From: a bacterium
GTDB lineage: Bacteria; Patescibacteriota; Patescibacteriia; JAACEG01
Assembly: GCA_027040785.1 (NCBI GenBank)
Contig: JALULG010000079.1
Span: 1-29,383 of the forward strand
DNA length: 29,383 bases
Direction of reading: 5' to 3'
A program made the translations under genes and the position numbers. Below, in pieces: positions 12,647 to 22,121 of the stretch. A model generated the notes under the pieces. It was not told the DNA's origin and searched no databases. It saw only the letters and a program-made list of their open reading frames with translations. Each line of letters opens with the position of its first letter. Position 1 is the stretch's first letter.

Positions 12647-13810
12647 TCACAACAAAAACCCATAAGTTGTCTGAGGAGTATCGGTGTATTCTTGACTGAC
12701 AAGATAATGTTTTTTCAAACCGATTTTTTTGGCGCGGCGAGTCAAAGTTTTTAAATCTTGTTCAGTAGCGTGAAGTTTGACTTCGTAAGCGATTTTATCA
12801 TTAACGACAAAGTCAATTTCTTGCCCGTCTTTTTGTTGCCAGTATTTTACTTCTCCATGATGACGCAGAAGATTGAAAATACAATTTTCAAAAATTGATC
12901 CTCTGTCCAAACGGGAGAATTGATTAAGCAAGCCGGTATCAATGAAATACAATTTTTTGGCGCCGCGAATTTCCACATCGCGATTGGTGGAATATGGCGG
13001 GATGGTGGAGACAAGATAAGTATCGCGGAAAAATTCCAGATACGATTCAATCGTATCTTTGGCCACACCCAATTCTCTGGATAATTTGGTAATATCAATT
13101 TTGCTCCCCACTCGCTCCATGAGAAGAAAAATGAAATTACGAACTTTGTCTTTTTTGCGAAAATCACTCAATTTTTCCACTTCCAAAGACCAATAAGCGG
13201 AAAACACGTCATCAAGTTTGTTTTCTTTTTCTTGCTTGTTGTCCTCCAAAACAACCGCCGGGAAACCTCCATATTTCAGATATTCTGCGAAATAGGGAGC
13301 GTAATGTAAATAAAGTGATTGATTAATCGGCAAATCGGCTTTTGATTTTTTAAGATTTTTAGCGCGCAGAAATTCATTGAAATTAAAAGGATATAATTCA
13401 AAGATATATTTGCGGCCGGCCAAACTTTCGGTGAACATATTGCGGATATAATAACTGGCGGAGCCGCTGAGAAAGAATTTTATTTGATAATGATCGATAA
13501 GGTATTTTACAACAGAAGGTATATTGGGCATTGATTGAATTTCATCCAAAAACAAATAGATTTGTTTGTTGGGATTAATTCCGTATTCTTCCAGTTTGGC
13601 GGGAATGGTATCGTAATCAAAGGCGTCAAAAACAATTTGTTGACGAGGGTTGTCCAAGTCAAAAAAAAGCTTGTTGTCCGATTTTATTTCGTCAAAAATC
13701 ATTTTAAGCATAGTCGTTTTGCCCACTCGACGCATTCCGGTAACAATGATAGCTTCCGGTGATTTGATAAATCGCTCAATTTGAAAATGTAAATCTCGTT
13801 TGATTAACAT
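12647..13810 (-). CDS. AAA+ ATPase with DUF4143 domain, copy 2
   Basis: 387 aa. Walker A is GMRRVGKTT near residue 25 and Walker B is IYLFLDEIQ; an arginine-bearing SGSASYY sensor-like segment and an AGRKYIFELYPF segment are shared with the other two copies. C-terminal DGQEIDFVV...AYEVKL gives a D-x(n)-E-x-K nuclease-like motif. Sequence identity to copies 1 and 3 is clearly low, so these are old paralogs or separate acquisitions rather than fresh duplicates. The start is supported by the promoter at 13854-13881. Confidence 0.88.
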   Translation of the reverse strand: MLIKRDLHFQIERFIKSPEAIIVTGMRRVGKTTMLKMIFDEIKSDNKLFFDLDNPRQQIVFDAFDYDTIPAKLEEYGINPNKQIYLFLDEIQSMPNIPSVVKYLIDHYQIKFFLSGSASYYIRNMFTESLAGRKYIFELYPFNFNEFLRAKNLKKSKADLPINQSLYLHYAPYFAEYLKYGGFPAVVLEDNKQEKENKLDDVFSAYWSLEVEKLSDFRKKDKVRNFIFLLMERVGSKIDITKLSRELGVAKDTIESYLEFFRDTYLVSTIPPYSTNRDVEIRGAKKLYFIDTGLLNQFSRLDRGSIFENCIFNLLRHHGEVKYWQQKDGQEIDFVVNDKIAYEVKLHATEQDLKTLTRRAKKIGLKKHYLVSQEYTDTPQTTYGFLL

Positions 13811-13853
13811 AAAAATATAAATAGTTTAAAAGTTATACTTTTTTACTATTGGT

Positions 13854-13881
13854 AGTTTAGCATCATCTAAAAGTCTGTCAA
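13854..13881 (-). promoter_or_regulatory. Promoter of ATPase 2
   Basis: Minus-strand TTGACA (13881-13876), 16-base spacer, TAAACT (13859-13854). A short AAAAGT/ACTTTT inverted repeat lies between it and the ATG. The -35 box sits a few bases from array 3. Confidence 0.6.
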
Positions 13882-13886
13882 TACTA

Positions 13887-13999
13887 ACCGCCTTTGGCGG
13901 TCGCAGAACAACGCAGATACTGCTTCGCGGTCGCGGACTTTGCGCAGAATAAACGCAGAAATACGCAGAAAAGAAAGAAGAAATTTGTTCTTTGAAAAT
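13887..13999. repeat. GCAGA-rich repeat array 3
   Basis: ACCGCCTTTGGCGGTCGCAGA begins the array next to the -35 box of ATPase 2. CGCAGA units follow, with a second CGCGGTCGCGGA core. It ends in GTTCTTTGAAAAT (13987-13999) touching the stop of ATPase 3. Confidence 0.85.
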
Positions 14000-15151
14000 C
14001 TACCCCAACCCCACAAATTCTTGATAATTCTCCGGAGTAATAGATTGAAAAGGGGTATTAGGATAAGCTTCGCGAAAAGGTTTAGGTGCTTGTTTTTTAA
14101 TCTTTCTAGGATTCCATTTGAATTCAAAGGCGGAAAGTTTTTGATTTCGTTCTTCTAGGTAGTCAATTTCTTGTTGTTGATGAGTACGCCAGAAGTAATT
14201 TCTGACCGAATGAGAATTATTTTCCAAAAACTTAATTCTTTCACTAATCAAAAAGTTTTCCCATAAAGCACCGACATCGTTACGAATATTTAAGGGATTA
14301 AAATTATTGATCAAGGCGTTTCTAATTCCTACATCATAAAAATAAATTTTGCGCAGTTTTTTTAATTCGGTTCGTAGGTTTTTGCTAAAAGGGGTGAGGC
14401 GAAAAATAATAAAAGCTTGTTCTAAAATTAGGATGTAATGATAAACGGTTTTTTTGTCAATTTGTAAAGTATTAGCTAATTCATTATAACTGACTTCATT
14501 TCCGTTTTGCAGGGCAATGGCTTGGAGCAGTTTATAGATAATGTCTGATTTCTTGATTCCTAAAAACTGTAGAACATCTTTATACAAATAACTATTAGCC
14601 AATTCTTTTAAATTGTCTTCCGCTTCATTGGGATTATTGATAATTTCCGGATACAAACCGAAACGTAAATAATTTTCTAAAGTGCGATTAATTTCTCTTG
14701 GGTTAAACTTTTGGATTAATTCTTGGAGAGAAAATGGATACAATTTGAAAGTGTATTTCCGACCAGTTAATGGTTCATTGATTTTATTGGCTAAATCAAA
14801 TGACGATGAACCGGTGGCAATAATCTGAATATGGGGATAATTGTCAATTAGTAATTTTAAGGTAAGCCCGATATTTTCTACTCGTTGCGCTTCATCAATG
14901 ACAACAATTTCATTATTACCCATAAAACTTTTTAATTCGGTAGATGTTTTATTGGTTAAAGCGAAACGATCATCCGGTTCGTCACAATTTAGATAAAGAC
15001 TTTTTTTATGGCGATAATTTTGCAAGATTTGTTTCACTAAAGTGGTTTTTCCAGCTTGTCTAGCTCCATAAATAATAATCACTTTTTCCTTAAAAAGTTT
15101 ATTTTCAATATTTTTTTGAATAGTTCTAGTTAGAAATTGAGTATTTTCCAT
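14000..15151 (-). CDS. AAA+ ATPase with DUF4143 domain, copy 3
   Basis: 383 aa. Walker A is YGARQAGKTT near residue 30, Walker B is EIVVIDEAQR, and ATGSSSFDL and TGRKYTFKLYPF follow. The C-terminal nuclease-like region is altered: WRTHQQQEIDYLEER...SAFEFKW keeps the Asp and E-x-K but is less regular than copies 1 and 2. It has an exact-consensus promoter at 15187-15215. It faces away from the TrmB-like gene at 15351, which starts 200 bases to the right. Confidence 0.88.
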   Translation of the reverse strand: MENTQFLTRTIQKNIENKLFKEKVIIIYGARQAGKTTLVKQILQNYRHKKSLYLNCDEPDDRFALTNKTSTELKSFMGNNEIVVIDEAQRVENIGLTLKLLIDNYPHIQIIATGSSSFDLANKINEPLTGRKYTFKLYPFSLQELIQKFNPREINRTLENYLRFGLYPEIINNPNEAEDNLKELANSYLYKDVLQFLGIKKSDIIYKLLQAIALQNGNEVSYNELANTLQIDKKTVYHYILILEQAFIIFRLTPFSKNLRTELKKLRKIYFYDVGIRNALINNFNPLNIRNDVGALWENFLISERIKFLENNSHSVRNYFWRTHQQQEIDYLEERNQKLSAFEFKWNPRKIKKQAPKPFREAYPNTPFQSITPENYQEFVGLG

Positions 15152-15186
15152 AAATTTAATATAAATTAGGGGAATTAGATACCTTA

Positions 15187-15215
15187 ATTATATGTTATTT
15201 TGGAAATTTTGTCAA
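15187..15215 (-). promoter_or_regulatory. Promoter of ATPase 3
   Basis: Minus-strand TTGACA (15215-15210), 17-base spacer, TATAAT (15192-15187); perfect consensus. A remnant of the GCAGA-array core (GCTTTGACGGTCGC, about 15220-15234) lies right behind it. Confidence 0.8.
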
Positions 15216-15315
15216 CACTGCTTTGACGGTCGCTAAATAACACTAAATATTATTTTACGATTACTGTAAATTACAGGATTTATATAAAATTTATATGTTT
15301 AATCATTTTTTTTAT

Positions 15316-15344
15316 TTGTCTAAAAATATTTTTTAAGATAAAAT
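15316..15344 (+). promoter_or_regulatory. Promoter giving a probably leaderless mRNA
   Basis: TTGTCT (15316-15321), 17-base spacer, TAAAAT (15339-15344). The expected start of transcription coincides with the ATG at 15351, and no Shine-Dalgarno is present. Confidence 0.5.
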
Positions 15345-15350
15345 ATAAAT

Positions 15351-16139
15351 ATGTATCAAGATATTTTTAAACAAATAGGTTTTAATAAAAACGAGGCAAT
15401 CGTTTATGATTTTCTTTTGCAACACGGAGCCGTTTCCGCCGGGGAAATCATTAAAAAAACCCCTCTTAAACGCGGGGTGGTTTACAATGTTTTGAATGAT
15501 TTAATAAAAAAGGGGCTTATTGCGGAAAAAAAGAAGAATAAAAAAACAATTTTTAACCCCTTACACCCGGAAAAATTACGCGATTATGTTTTAGCAAAAG
15601 AAAAAGCAATTCAAAGCGCCAAAAACGCTTTGGAATCCAATTTGCCGGATATTGTTTCCGGTTTTAATTTGGTTTCCGGTCAGCCCGGAGTGAGATATTT
15701 TGAAGGGAAAAATGAAATTAAAAAGGCCTTAAAAATAATTTCAGATAATTTTACAGAAAAAACCGAGATACTTTCTTTTGTAAAAGTTTTACCCAAAGAA
15801 TTTGTCAAAGATGTTAATACGGCTTTTACCGCTTTTATTAAAAAAAGAATTCAAACAAAAGTGTTTACCAGAGTAATCGCGATTAAAAGCAGGGAATCTT
15901 TAAAATTGCAAAAAGATGATAAAAAGTCTTTGCGTAAAACAATGCTGGTTGATTTACAAAAAATGAAATTTGATTTTGCCGGCGGAGAATTTTTTATTTA
16001 CAAAAATATGATTTGCGCTGTTATTTTGAATAAAAACAGATATTCGGCTTTTCTTGTGGAAGATAAAAATATCAGTCAATTTTTAAAAATGTTTTTTGAA
16101 GCTCAGTGGTTGTTGATTAACAGGTCCAGTTTATCTTGA
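15351..16139 (+). CDS. TrmB-family winged-helix transcriptional regulator, copy 2
   Basis: 262 aa with the same layout as the regulator at 11651: winged HTH (GFNKNEAIVYDFLLQHG...VVYNVLNDLIKKGLI), an Ala/Lys-rich coiled linker, and a C-terminal domain ending FFEAQWLLINRSS. The shared ending (FxxQWLL) shows homology. The ligand is unknown. It overlaps the 3' end of the convergent 1148-aa gene by 37 bases. Confidence 0.85.
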   Translation: MYQDIFKQIGFNKNEAIVYDFLLQHGAVSAGEIIKKTPLKRGVVYNVLNDLIKKGLIAEKKKNKKTIFNPLHPEKLRDYVLAKEKAIQSAKNALESNLPDIVSGFNLVSGQPGVRYFEGKNEIKKALKIISDNFTEKTEILSFVKVLPKEFVKDVNTAFTAFIKKRIQTKVFTRVIAIKSRESLKLQKDDKKSLRKTMLVDLQKMKFDFAGGEFFIYKNMICAVILNKNRYSAFLVEDKNISQFLKMFFEAQWLLINRSSLS

Positions 16140-19100
16140 TTTTCTTTTTTGGCTTTGTCCGGAGAAAAAATAACATAAAAATTTTGATTTGTTTTGCTTT
16201 TTTCTTCAGGAATAAAACGGCTTAAAACATAGCCGTTTTTGTGTTGTTCGGCGATAGCCTTAAAAATCCAGCCATCCGGATCATTTTCCGTAATATCATC
16301 GTGATGATCTTGCCCATGATAAGCTATTTTACAAGCAGGATATTTTTCTCCCTGAAAATTAATTGTTGTTATTTTATTTTCGGTTAAAATTTGTGTTTTT
16401 AATATTTTTTCCAATTTTTTTTCTTCTTCGGAATTAAAATTTTTTAGAATATCCAAAGTATCCTCCGGAAAACGGCGAGTGCGGGCATAATGATCTTTGT
16501 ATTCGTTGTCTTTGGTGGAACCGGCAAAAGAAACAAAATTTAATCTTTCAATTAAAATCAAAAACGATCTAACATGTGGTTTGGCAACAGCGTAAAATAA
16601 CTTTTCTTTGTCTTCCTCAGAATTAAAACCAAGTCGTAAAGTGGCTTCTCCCAAACCCTTGATTTTTGCATCAGGGTTGGAAATAAACCAATCAATGTAT
16701 TCTATGTCGCCTTGTTTTTTTTCTTTACCAAAAAAAGAAACAATTTCATTGTTTATCAAAACAATTGTTAATTTTAAATTCGGATTATTTTGACATTCTT
16801 GTAAAAATACTTCATCATCTCCCGCCGGAAATTGCTTGCGAATTATTTTTTGAATTTGCGCCAATACTTTTTTGTTTTTTAACAATTCTTTACCGGAAAC
16901 ATTTTCCATTCTTTCTATGTCTTTAATTTTTCTTAAATCAATTTGACCAAGTTCTTCAATTGATAGTTGTTTTGTGATTTCGGAAAGTAAGATAACTCTG
17001 CCGTTGATTTGTTCTAATTCTTTTGCGATTACTTCTTCGTCAATTTTTTCTTTCCCAATTTTTTCAATGTAATCGTTTAAGATTTGATTTGCGTATTCCA
17101 AAAGATTATCACTGATTGCTTCAACTTTTTCTTCGTTTAACTCTTTGCTCTGAGCTAAAATTTTCCGAATTTCCTCTTTTCCCTTGCGCGCTTGATTAAT
17201 TATTTCGTTATATTTTTGAAAAACCAAGTCCGCGATATTTGTTTCAATATTCTTTGGTAAATTAGGTACTTGATCGTAAATTAATTCCATTATTTCATTC
17301 TCAAGGTTTTTCTGAAATTGTAAAACTTTTTTTGCCTTATCTATTTTTCTGTTTGCTTTTTCTATTTTGTCCTTAATTCTTGTAAAAATTTTTTTATCTA
17401 TTTTGTCCGATTTGCCAAAATTTTGAGCGTTTTCCGATTGTGCCATTTCGTAATAACCGTCAGTATGTAACATTGCTTCCAACTTTTTGACTGATTTTTG
17501 AGAGGCTTGAATAATTTTTTTCAAAACCGAACTATCTATTTTGTCTAAAATTTTTTCCATATCAAAATTCTCGTCCATCCACCAAGGACTAATCTCTCCT
17601 TTTTTTATTGCTTCATCAAGTTCTTGAGGAGTTTTATATTGTTCCGGATTACCGAATAATTCAGAGGCAATAGCATGCTCTCCGCCTTGTAAAAAGAGTT
17701 CGTCTTTTAATTTTTTCTTAGATTGATTAAAAAGTTTACTGATATGAATTAAATCATTTAATATTTTTCTATTTACCTTTTCTTGATGACGTAAATTGCT
17801 TATCAATCTTTTGATTATTTTTTCTTTTTCGGTTTCGCTGGCATCTTTTAATTCTTCAAAAGCTTGTTTTATCAAAGAAGATGCTTTGCGTAAAATTGTT
17901 TGAGTGGCTTTGTTTTTGTCCAATTCTTGGTTGGGAAAAATTTCTTTATATATTTGCACAAAAAAATCAATATGATTATTAACATTATCAACCATTTTGG
18001 CATACTCGCCAAAAATTTCATCAGCCAATTTTGATTCGTCTTTTAATTTTTCTCCAATACTTAAAATAATTTCACCCATTTGCGGGTCTTGTTCCAAGGA
18101 AAGGAAAGACTTGATACGATTGCTTTTTGATTGTTCACTTTTTGATTGTTTTAAAAACTCTTTTACTTGATCAACTTCTTGGTTTGTCTTGTCTTTTAAA
18201 AATTGCAAAAAATAACTTTGCTCCAAAGCGCTAAACTGAGTGATGTCAATTCCAAATTCTTCATCAATAGCCTCTCTAATCGGCTTTGACATTAAAAATT
18301 TATAATCATCCAGATTATCCGCGAAATCTTGTTTTTGTTTTTCAGTAAAAAAATCAATATCTTCTAAAGAGGTGATTTTATGAAAAAATTTTTCAATTTT
18401 ATGTTCATATCTTTCTAAAATTTCCGTGTTTATTCGTCCATTTTCATCCTCTCCAAAAGCATTAAAAACTTGACCTCTTAATTGAAAAAATTTATCTTCC
18501 AAATCTCCCATCTTTTTTCCAATTTCTGCCTTGGCTTTTGGAAATTTTTTAAAAAAATATTCATTTTGCTTAAATTCTTCTTCAATTTTGTCTTCAACCC
18601 CGTAAATACTTCCTTTGGTAAAAACCGTATTATCAAATCTGCCTTCCAAGATGCGAAAAGAAACTTCTTTGGGAAATCTATAATTTTCCGTTTCTTCGGG
18701 ATGATTTTGAAAATATTTTTCAATAAGTTCACTTTGCAGAGTGAGGTATTCTTTTTCAAGTTCTTTATATCTGCGATAAAGATCAATTATATTAAAATAA
18801 CTTTCCACCTCCTCGTAATCGTTTTTTTGAGTAATTTTTAATTCACCGGTTTTATCATACAAAGCAAAAATTTTTTTGCTTAATCTGAAAGGATAAACAT
18901 CTTTATCCGTAGCGGGTTCTTCAAAATAATAAAACACATTTTCATCTACAATTTTACGTAATCTTAAACTTAAAAAATAATTGTTTTCTTTTTCTTTGCT
19001 TAATTCTTTAATGTCTGCAAAAAATTCTTCCGGATCTTTAATTTTATCTTTTTCATATCCTCCAACTTCAAGCATTTCCTCATAAGAAGTGTAAATTAGG

Positions 19101-19549
19101 GTTTTTAAATTTCTGAAAATTTCCAAAAGTTTTTTTGTTCTTTTTTGCTCCTCTTTGTCTTTTGTTTTTAAATCAAATCTTTTTGTCAATTCTTCAATAA
19201 ATTCAAAAATTTCTTTTGGTTCTAAAAAATTTTCCGGAAAACTTAATTCCTCTACGATAATATTATTCAAAAAAATCTTCCTATCTTCTTCGGAAAGATT
19301 TTTATTAAAATAAACACTCTCTATCAAATCAAGAGTTTTTTGAGGACCTTCTTTTTTTAGAAAAATATCAAAAGCCGGAGAAGAAAATTCATCATAATCA
19401 TCTTCGTTTAATTTATCGGTCAAACTATTAACATAAAAATTCACCACTTTCTCAAAGTTTTCATCTTTTTCTTTTTCATTTTTTATCTCTTCGGAAATAA
19501 AATATTTATTATGCTTTTCTGGCAAAAATTGTAATTCTCCGGTCTCCAT
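16103..19549 (-). CDS. Large coiled-coil protein with C-terminal GNAT-like domain
   Basis: 1148 aa. ATG at 19549 is preferred over the TTG two codons earlier. Most of the length (about 1-880) is Glu/Lys-rich, helical and soluble, with no membrane segment. From about residue 905 to 1050 the sequence turns globular (LTIVLINNEIVSFFG...YIDWFISNPDAKIKGLGEATL), resembling a GNAT acetyltransferase with a degenerate acetyl-CoA loop at KGLGEA. It then continues to a His-rich end (ACKIAYHGQDHHDD). I know no function; similar giant proteins occur in Patescibacteria. It might modify or scaffold a protein partner. It is divergent from the PEP synthase gene. Confidence 0.85.
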   Translation of the reverse strand: METGELQFLPEKHNKYFISEEIKNEKEKDENFEKVVNFYVNSLTDKLNEDDYDEFSSPAFDIFLKKEGPQKTLDLIESVYFNKNLSEEDRKIFLNNIIVEELSFPENFLEPKEIFEFIEELTKRFDLKTKDKEEQKRTKKLLEIFRNLKTLIYTSYEEMLEVGGYEKDKIKDPEEFFADIKELSKEKENNYFLSLRLRKIVDENVFYYFEEPATDKDVYPFRLSKKIFALYDKTGELKITQKNDYEEVESYFNIIDLYRRYKELEKEYLTLQSELIEKYFQNHPEETENYRFPKEVSFRILEGRFDNTVFTKGSIYGVEDKIEEEFKQNEYFFKKFPKAKAEIGKKMGDLEDKFFQLRGQVFNAFGEDENGRINTEILERYEHKIEKFFHKITSLEDIDFFTEKQKQDFADNLDDYKFLMSKPIREAIDEEFGIDITQFSALEQSYFLQFLKDKTNQEVDQVKEFLKQSKSEQSKSNRIKSFLSLEQDPQMGEIILSIGEKLKDESKLADEIFGEYAKMVDNVNNHIDFFVQIYKEIFPNQELDKNKATQTILRKASSLIKQAFEELKDASETEKEKIIKRLISNLRHQEKVNRKILNDLIHISKLFNQSKKKLKDELFLQGGEHAIASELFGNPEQYKTPQELDEAIKKGEISPWWMDENFDMEKILDKIDSSVLKKIIQASQKSVKKLEAMLHTDGYYEMAQSENAQNFGKSDKIDKKIFTRIKDKIEKANRKIDKAKKVLQFQKNLENEIMELIYDQVPNLPKNIETNIADLVFQKYNEIINQARKGKEEIRKILAQSKELNEEKVEAISDNLLEYANQILNDYIEKIGKEKIDEEVIAKELEQINGRVILLSEITKQLSIEELGQIDLRKIKDIERMENVSGKELLKNKKVLAQIQKIIRKQFPAGDDEVFLQECQNNPNLKLTIVLINNEIVSFFGKEKKQGDIEYIDWFISNPDAKIKGLGEATLRLGFNSEEDKEKLFYAVAKPHVRSFLILIERLNFVSFAGSTKDNEYKDHYARTRRFPEDTLDILKNFNSEEEKKLEKILKTQILTENKITTINFQGEKYPACKIAYHGQDHHDDITENDPDGWIFKAIAEQHKNGYVLSRFIPEEKSKTNQNFYVIFSPDKAKKENQDKLDLLINNH

Positions 19550-19642
19550 AATCAAATTTAACTAAATAATTATTTTATGATAAAATTATAACACAATCAT
19601 TTTTTAAATTACAATTAATTTTGCGTTTTGCATTACAAATTT

Positions 19643-22036
19643 ATGAAAAAACAAGCTTTTGTTCTTTGGTTTAAAAACATTAGAATCAAAGACATCCCTT
19701 TGGTTGGCGGAAAAAATGCCTCTCTCGGAGAGATGTATAGTCAACTAACCAAAAAGGGAGTTAATATTCCAAACGGTTTTGCCATCACGGCTCAAGCTTA
19801 TTATTATTTTTTGGAAAAAGCGGGCATTAAAGAACAAATGAGGATTATTTTGCAAGGGTTAGATATCGGTAATATAGATAATTTGTATTATCGGGGGAGA
19901 AAAATCAGAGAATTGATTTTAAAAGCCGATTTACCAAAAGATTTGGAAAAAGAAATTCTCAAAGCTTATAAAAAATTAAGCGCTTTAAACAAAGAAGCTC
20001 GTCGCGGAACAGATGTGGCTGTTCGTTCCTCAGCCACGGCCGAAGATTTGCCGGACGCTTCTTTTGCCGGACAACAAGAAACTTTTTTAAATATTAGAGG
20101 TGAGGAAGAACTGTTAAAGGCCTGTAAAGCTTGTTTTGCTTCTCTGTTTACAAACAGAGCTATTGTTTATCGCGAACAAAAAAAATTTGATCACTTTAAA
20201 ATCGGACTTTCCATTGGTGTTCAAAAAATGGTCCGCTCAGATTTGGCTTCTTCCGGAGTAATGTTTTCCATAGATACCGAAACAGGTTTTAGAGATGCTG
20301 TTTTGATAAACTCAATTTACGGCTTGGGCGAAAACATTGTTCAAGGCAAAGTGACACCGGACGAATTTTACGTTCACAAGCCATTGTTAAAAAAGGGCTA
20401 CCCTACTATTTTATCTCGAAAAGTCGGCAGTAAAGAAATAAAGATGGTTTACACTCATAACTCTAAAAAACCGGTAAAAGATATAAAAGTTTCCGAAAAA
20501 GATCGTCAAAAATTCAGCATTTCGGACTTGGAAGTTTTAACTTTGGCAAATTGGGCGATAAAAATTGAAGAACATTATCAAAAACCAATGGATATGGAAT
20601 GGGCAAAAGACGGCCGAAACAATAAACTTTATATTGTCCAAGCTCGTCCGGAAACGGTTCAATCACAAAAAAATTTCAATATTTTGGAGGAATATAAATT
20701 ACTGGAACACGGTAAGCCGATAGTTAAAGGCGCCTCGGTCGGATCTAAAATAGGCGCCGGAAAAATAAATGTTATCAAAAATATAGAAGATATTAAAAAT
20801 TTTAAAAAAGGAGAAATTTTGGTAACCGAAATGACCGATCCTGATTGGGTGCCGATTATGAAAAAAGCTTCCGCCATTGTTACTGACAGAGGCGGACGAA
20901 CTTGTCATGCCGCCATTGTTTCTCGCGAACTCGGAGTTCCTTGTATTGTGGGAACCGGCAACGGCAGTGAGATCTTAAAAACCGGAAAACCGGCAACTGT
21001 TTCTTGCGCCGAAGGAGAAACCGGTTTTGTTTATCCGAAAATTTTAAAATATAAAGTTTCCAAACACAATCTTAAAAAAATCAAACGGCCAAAAACAAAA
21101 ATAATGATAAACATCGGTTCTCCGGAAACGGCCTTTGCCGAATCTTTTATCCCCAACGACGGAGTTGGTTTGGCTCGAGAGGAATTTATTATCAACAATT
21201 ATATTAAAATACATCCTTTGGCTTTATTAAATTTTAATAAATTAAAAAGAGAAAAAAGATTAACTCGCGCCGAAATAAACAAAATAGAAGAAATTACGGT
21301 TGGCTATAAAAACAAAGCGCAATTTTTCATAGACAAATTGGCCGAAGGGGTAGCCACAATTGCGGGGGCATTTTACCCAAAAGATGTCATAGTCAGGTTG
21401 TCCGACTTTAAATCCAATGAATATGCCAATTTAATCGGGGGCGAGCTTTTTGAACCCAAAGAAGATAATCCAATGATTGGTTGGCGCGGAGCCAGTCGTT
21501 ATTATAATCCGATCTATAAACCGGCTTTTGAACTGGAATGCAAAGCTCTTTTTAAAGCGCGCCAAACAATGGGCTTAAAAAACATTAAAATAATGATTCC
21601 TTTCTGCCGAACAATTGAAGAGGGTGAAAAAGTTTTAAAAATTATGAAAAAGAATAAATTGGTCAGAGGTAAAAACAGACTTAAAATATATGTAATGACT
21701 GAAATTCCGTCCAATGTAATTTTGTTGGAAGAGTTTGCCAAAATTTTTGACGGTTTTTCAATCGGTTCCAATGATTTAACCCAATTAACCTTGGGTGTTG
21801 ACAGGGACAGTGAATTAGTAAGTCATGTTTATAATGAACGAAATTTGGCTGTTAAAACTTTAATTAAATTAGCCATTAAAAAAGCTAAAAAACATCATCG
21901 CAAGATCGGTATCTGCGGACAAGCGCCCTCTGATTTTCCCGACTTTGCCGAATTTTTACTCAAAAACGATATTGACAGTATTTCTCTAAATCCGGACACT
22001 GTCATTAAAACAACTCTGAAATTAAGTAAAATTTAA
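19643..22036 (+). CDS. ppsA: Phosphoenolpyruvate synthase
   Basis: 797 aa, normal length for the family. The N-terminal ATP-grasp domain begins PLVGGKNASLGEM and contains AVRSSATAEDLPDASFAGQ and the QARPETVQ end. The central phosphohistidine domain has the swivelling active-site loop GGRTCHAAIVSRELG with His422. The C-terminal PEP/pyruvate TIM barrel includes GSNDLTQLTLGVDRD and GICGQAPSD with Cys758. It converts pyruvate plus ATP to phosphoenolpyruvate, AMP and phosphate (reversible), serving gluconeogenesis or, in fermentative Patescibacteria, possibly ATP formation. The ATG at 19643 is chosen over an upstream in-frame TTG; there is no obvious Shine-Dalgarno. A terminator follows. Confidence 0.95.
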   Translation: MKKQAFVLWFKNIRIKDIPLVGGKNASLGEMYSQLTKKGVNIPNGFAITAQAYYYFLEKAGIKEQMRIILQGLDIGNIDNLYYRGRKIRELILKADLPKDLEKEILKAYKKLSALNKEARRGTDVAVRSSATAEDLPDASFAGQQETFLNIRGEEELLKACKACFASLFTNRAIVYREQKKFDHFKIGLSIGVQKMVRSDLASSGVMFSIDTETGFRDAVLINSIYGLGENIVQGKVTPDEFYVHKPLLKKGYPTILSRKVGSKEIKMVYTHNSKKPVKDIKVSEKDRQKFSISDLEVLTLANWAIKIEEHYQKPMDMEWAKDGRNNKLYIVQARPETVQSQKNFNILEEYKLLEHGKPIVKGASVGSKIGAGKINVIKNIEDIKNFKKGEILVTEMTDPDWVPIMKKASAIVTDRGGRTCHAAIVSRELGVPCIVGTGNGSEILKTGKPATVSCAEGETGFVYPKILKYKVSKHNLKKIKRPKTKIMINIGSPETAFAESFIPNDGVGLAREEFIINNYIKIHPLALLNFNKLKREKRLTRAEINKIEEITVGYKNKAQFFIDKLAEGVATIAGAFYPKDVIVRLSDFKSNEYANLIGGELFEPKEDNPMIGWRGASRYYNPIYKPAFELECKALFKARQTMGLKNIKIMIPFCRTIEEGEKVLKIMKKNKLVRGKNRLKIYVMTEIPSNVILLEEFAKIFDGFSIGSNDLTQLTLGVDRDSELVSHVYNERNLAVKTLIKLAIKKAKKHHRKIGICGQAPSDFPDFAEFLLKNDIDSISLNPDTVIKTTLKLSKI

Positions 22037-22054
22037 TTTTAGAAAATATTTCAA

Positions 22055-22088
22055 CAAAAACAGGGTGGAATGCCCTGTTTTTGTTTTT
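22055..22088 (+). terminator. Terminator of ppsA
   Basis: CAAAAACAGGG (22055-22065) pairs with CCCTGTTTTTG (22073-22083), followed by TTTTT. Confidence 0.9.
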
Positions 22089-22121
22089 AGGGAGACTTTA
22101 ATAATTCGGTATAATAAAGGG

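Noticed and set aside
10273..13999. GCAGA arrays as CRISPR
   Set aside because: Units are short and irregular with no constant repeat-spacer structure and no cas genes.
18482..18841. 119-codon plus-strand frame inside the 1148-aa gene
   Set aside because: Phe/Lys-rich antisense shadow of the coiled-coil gene.
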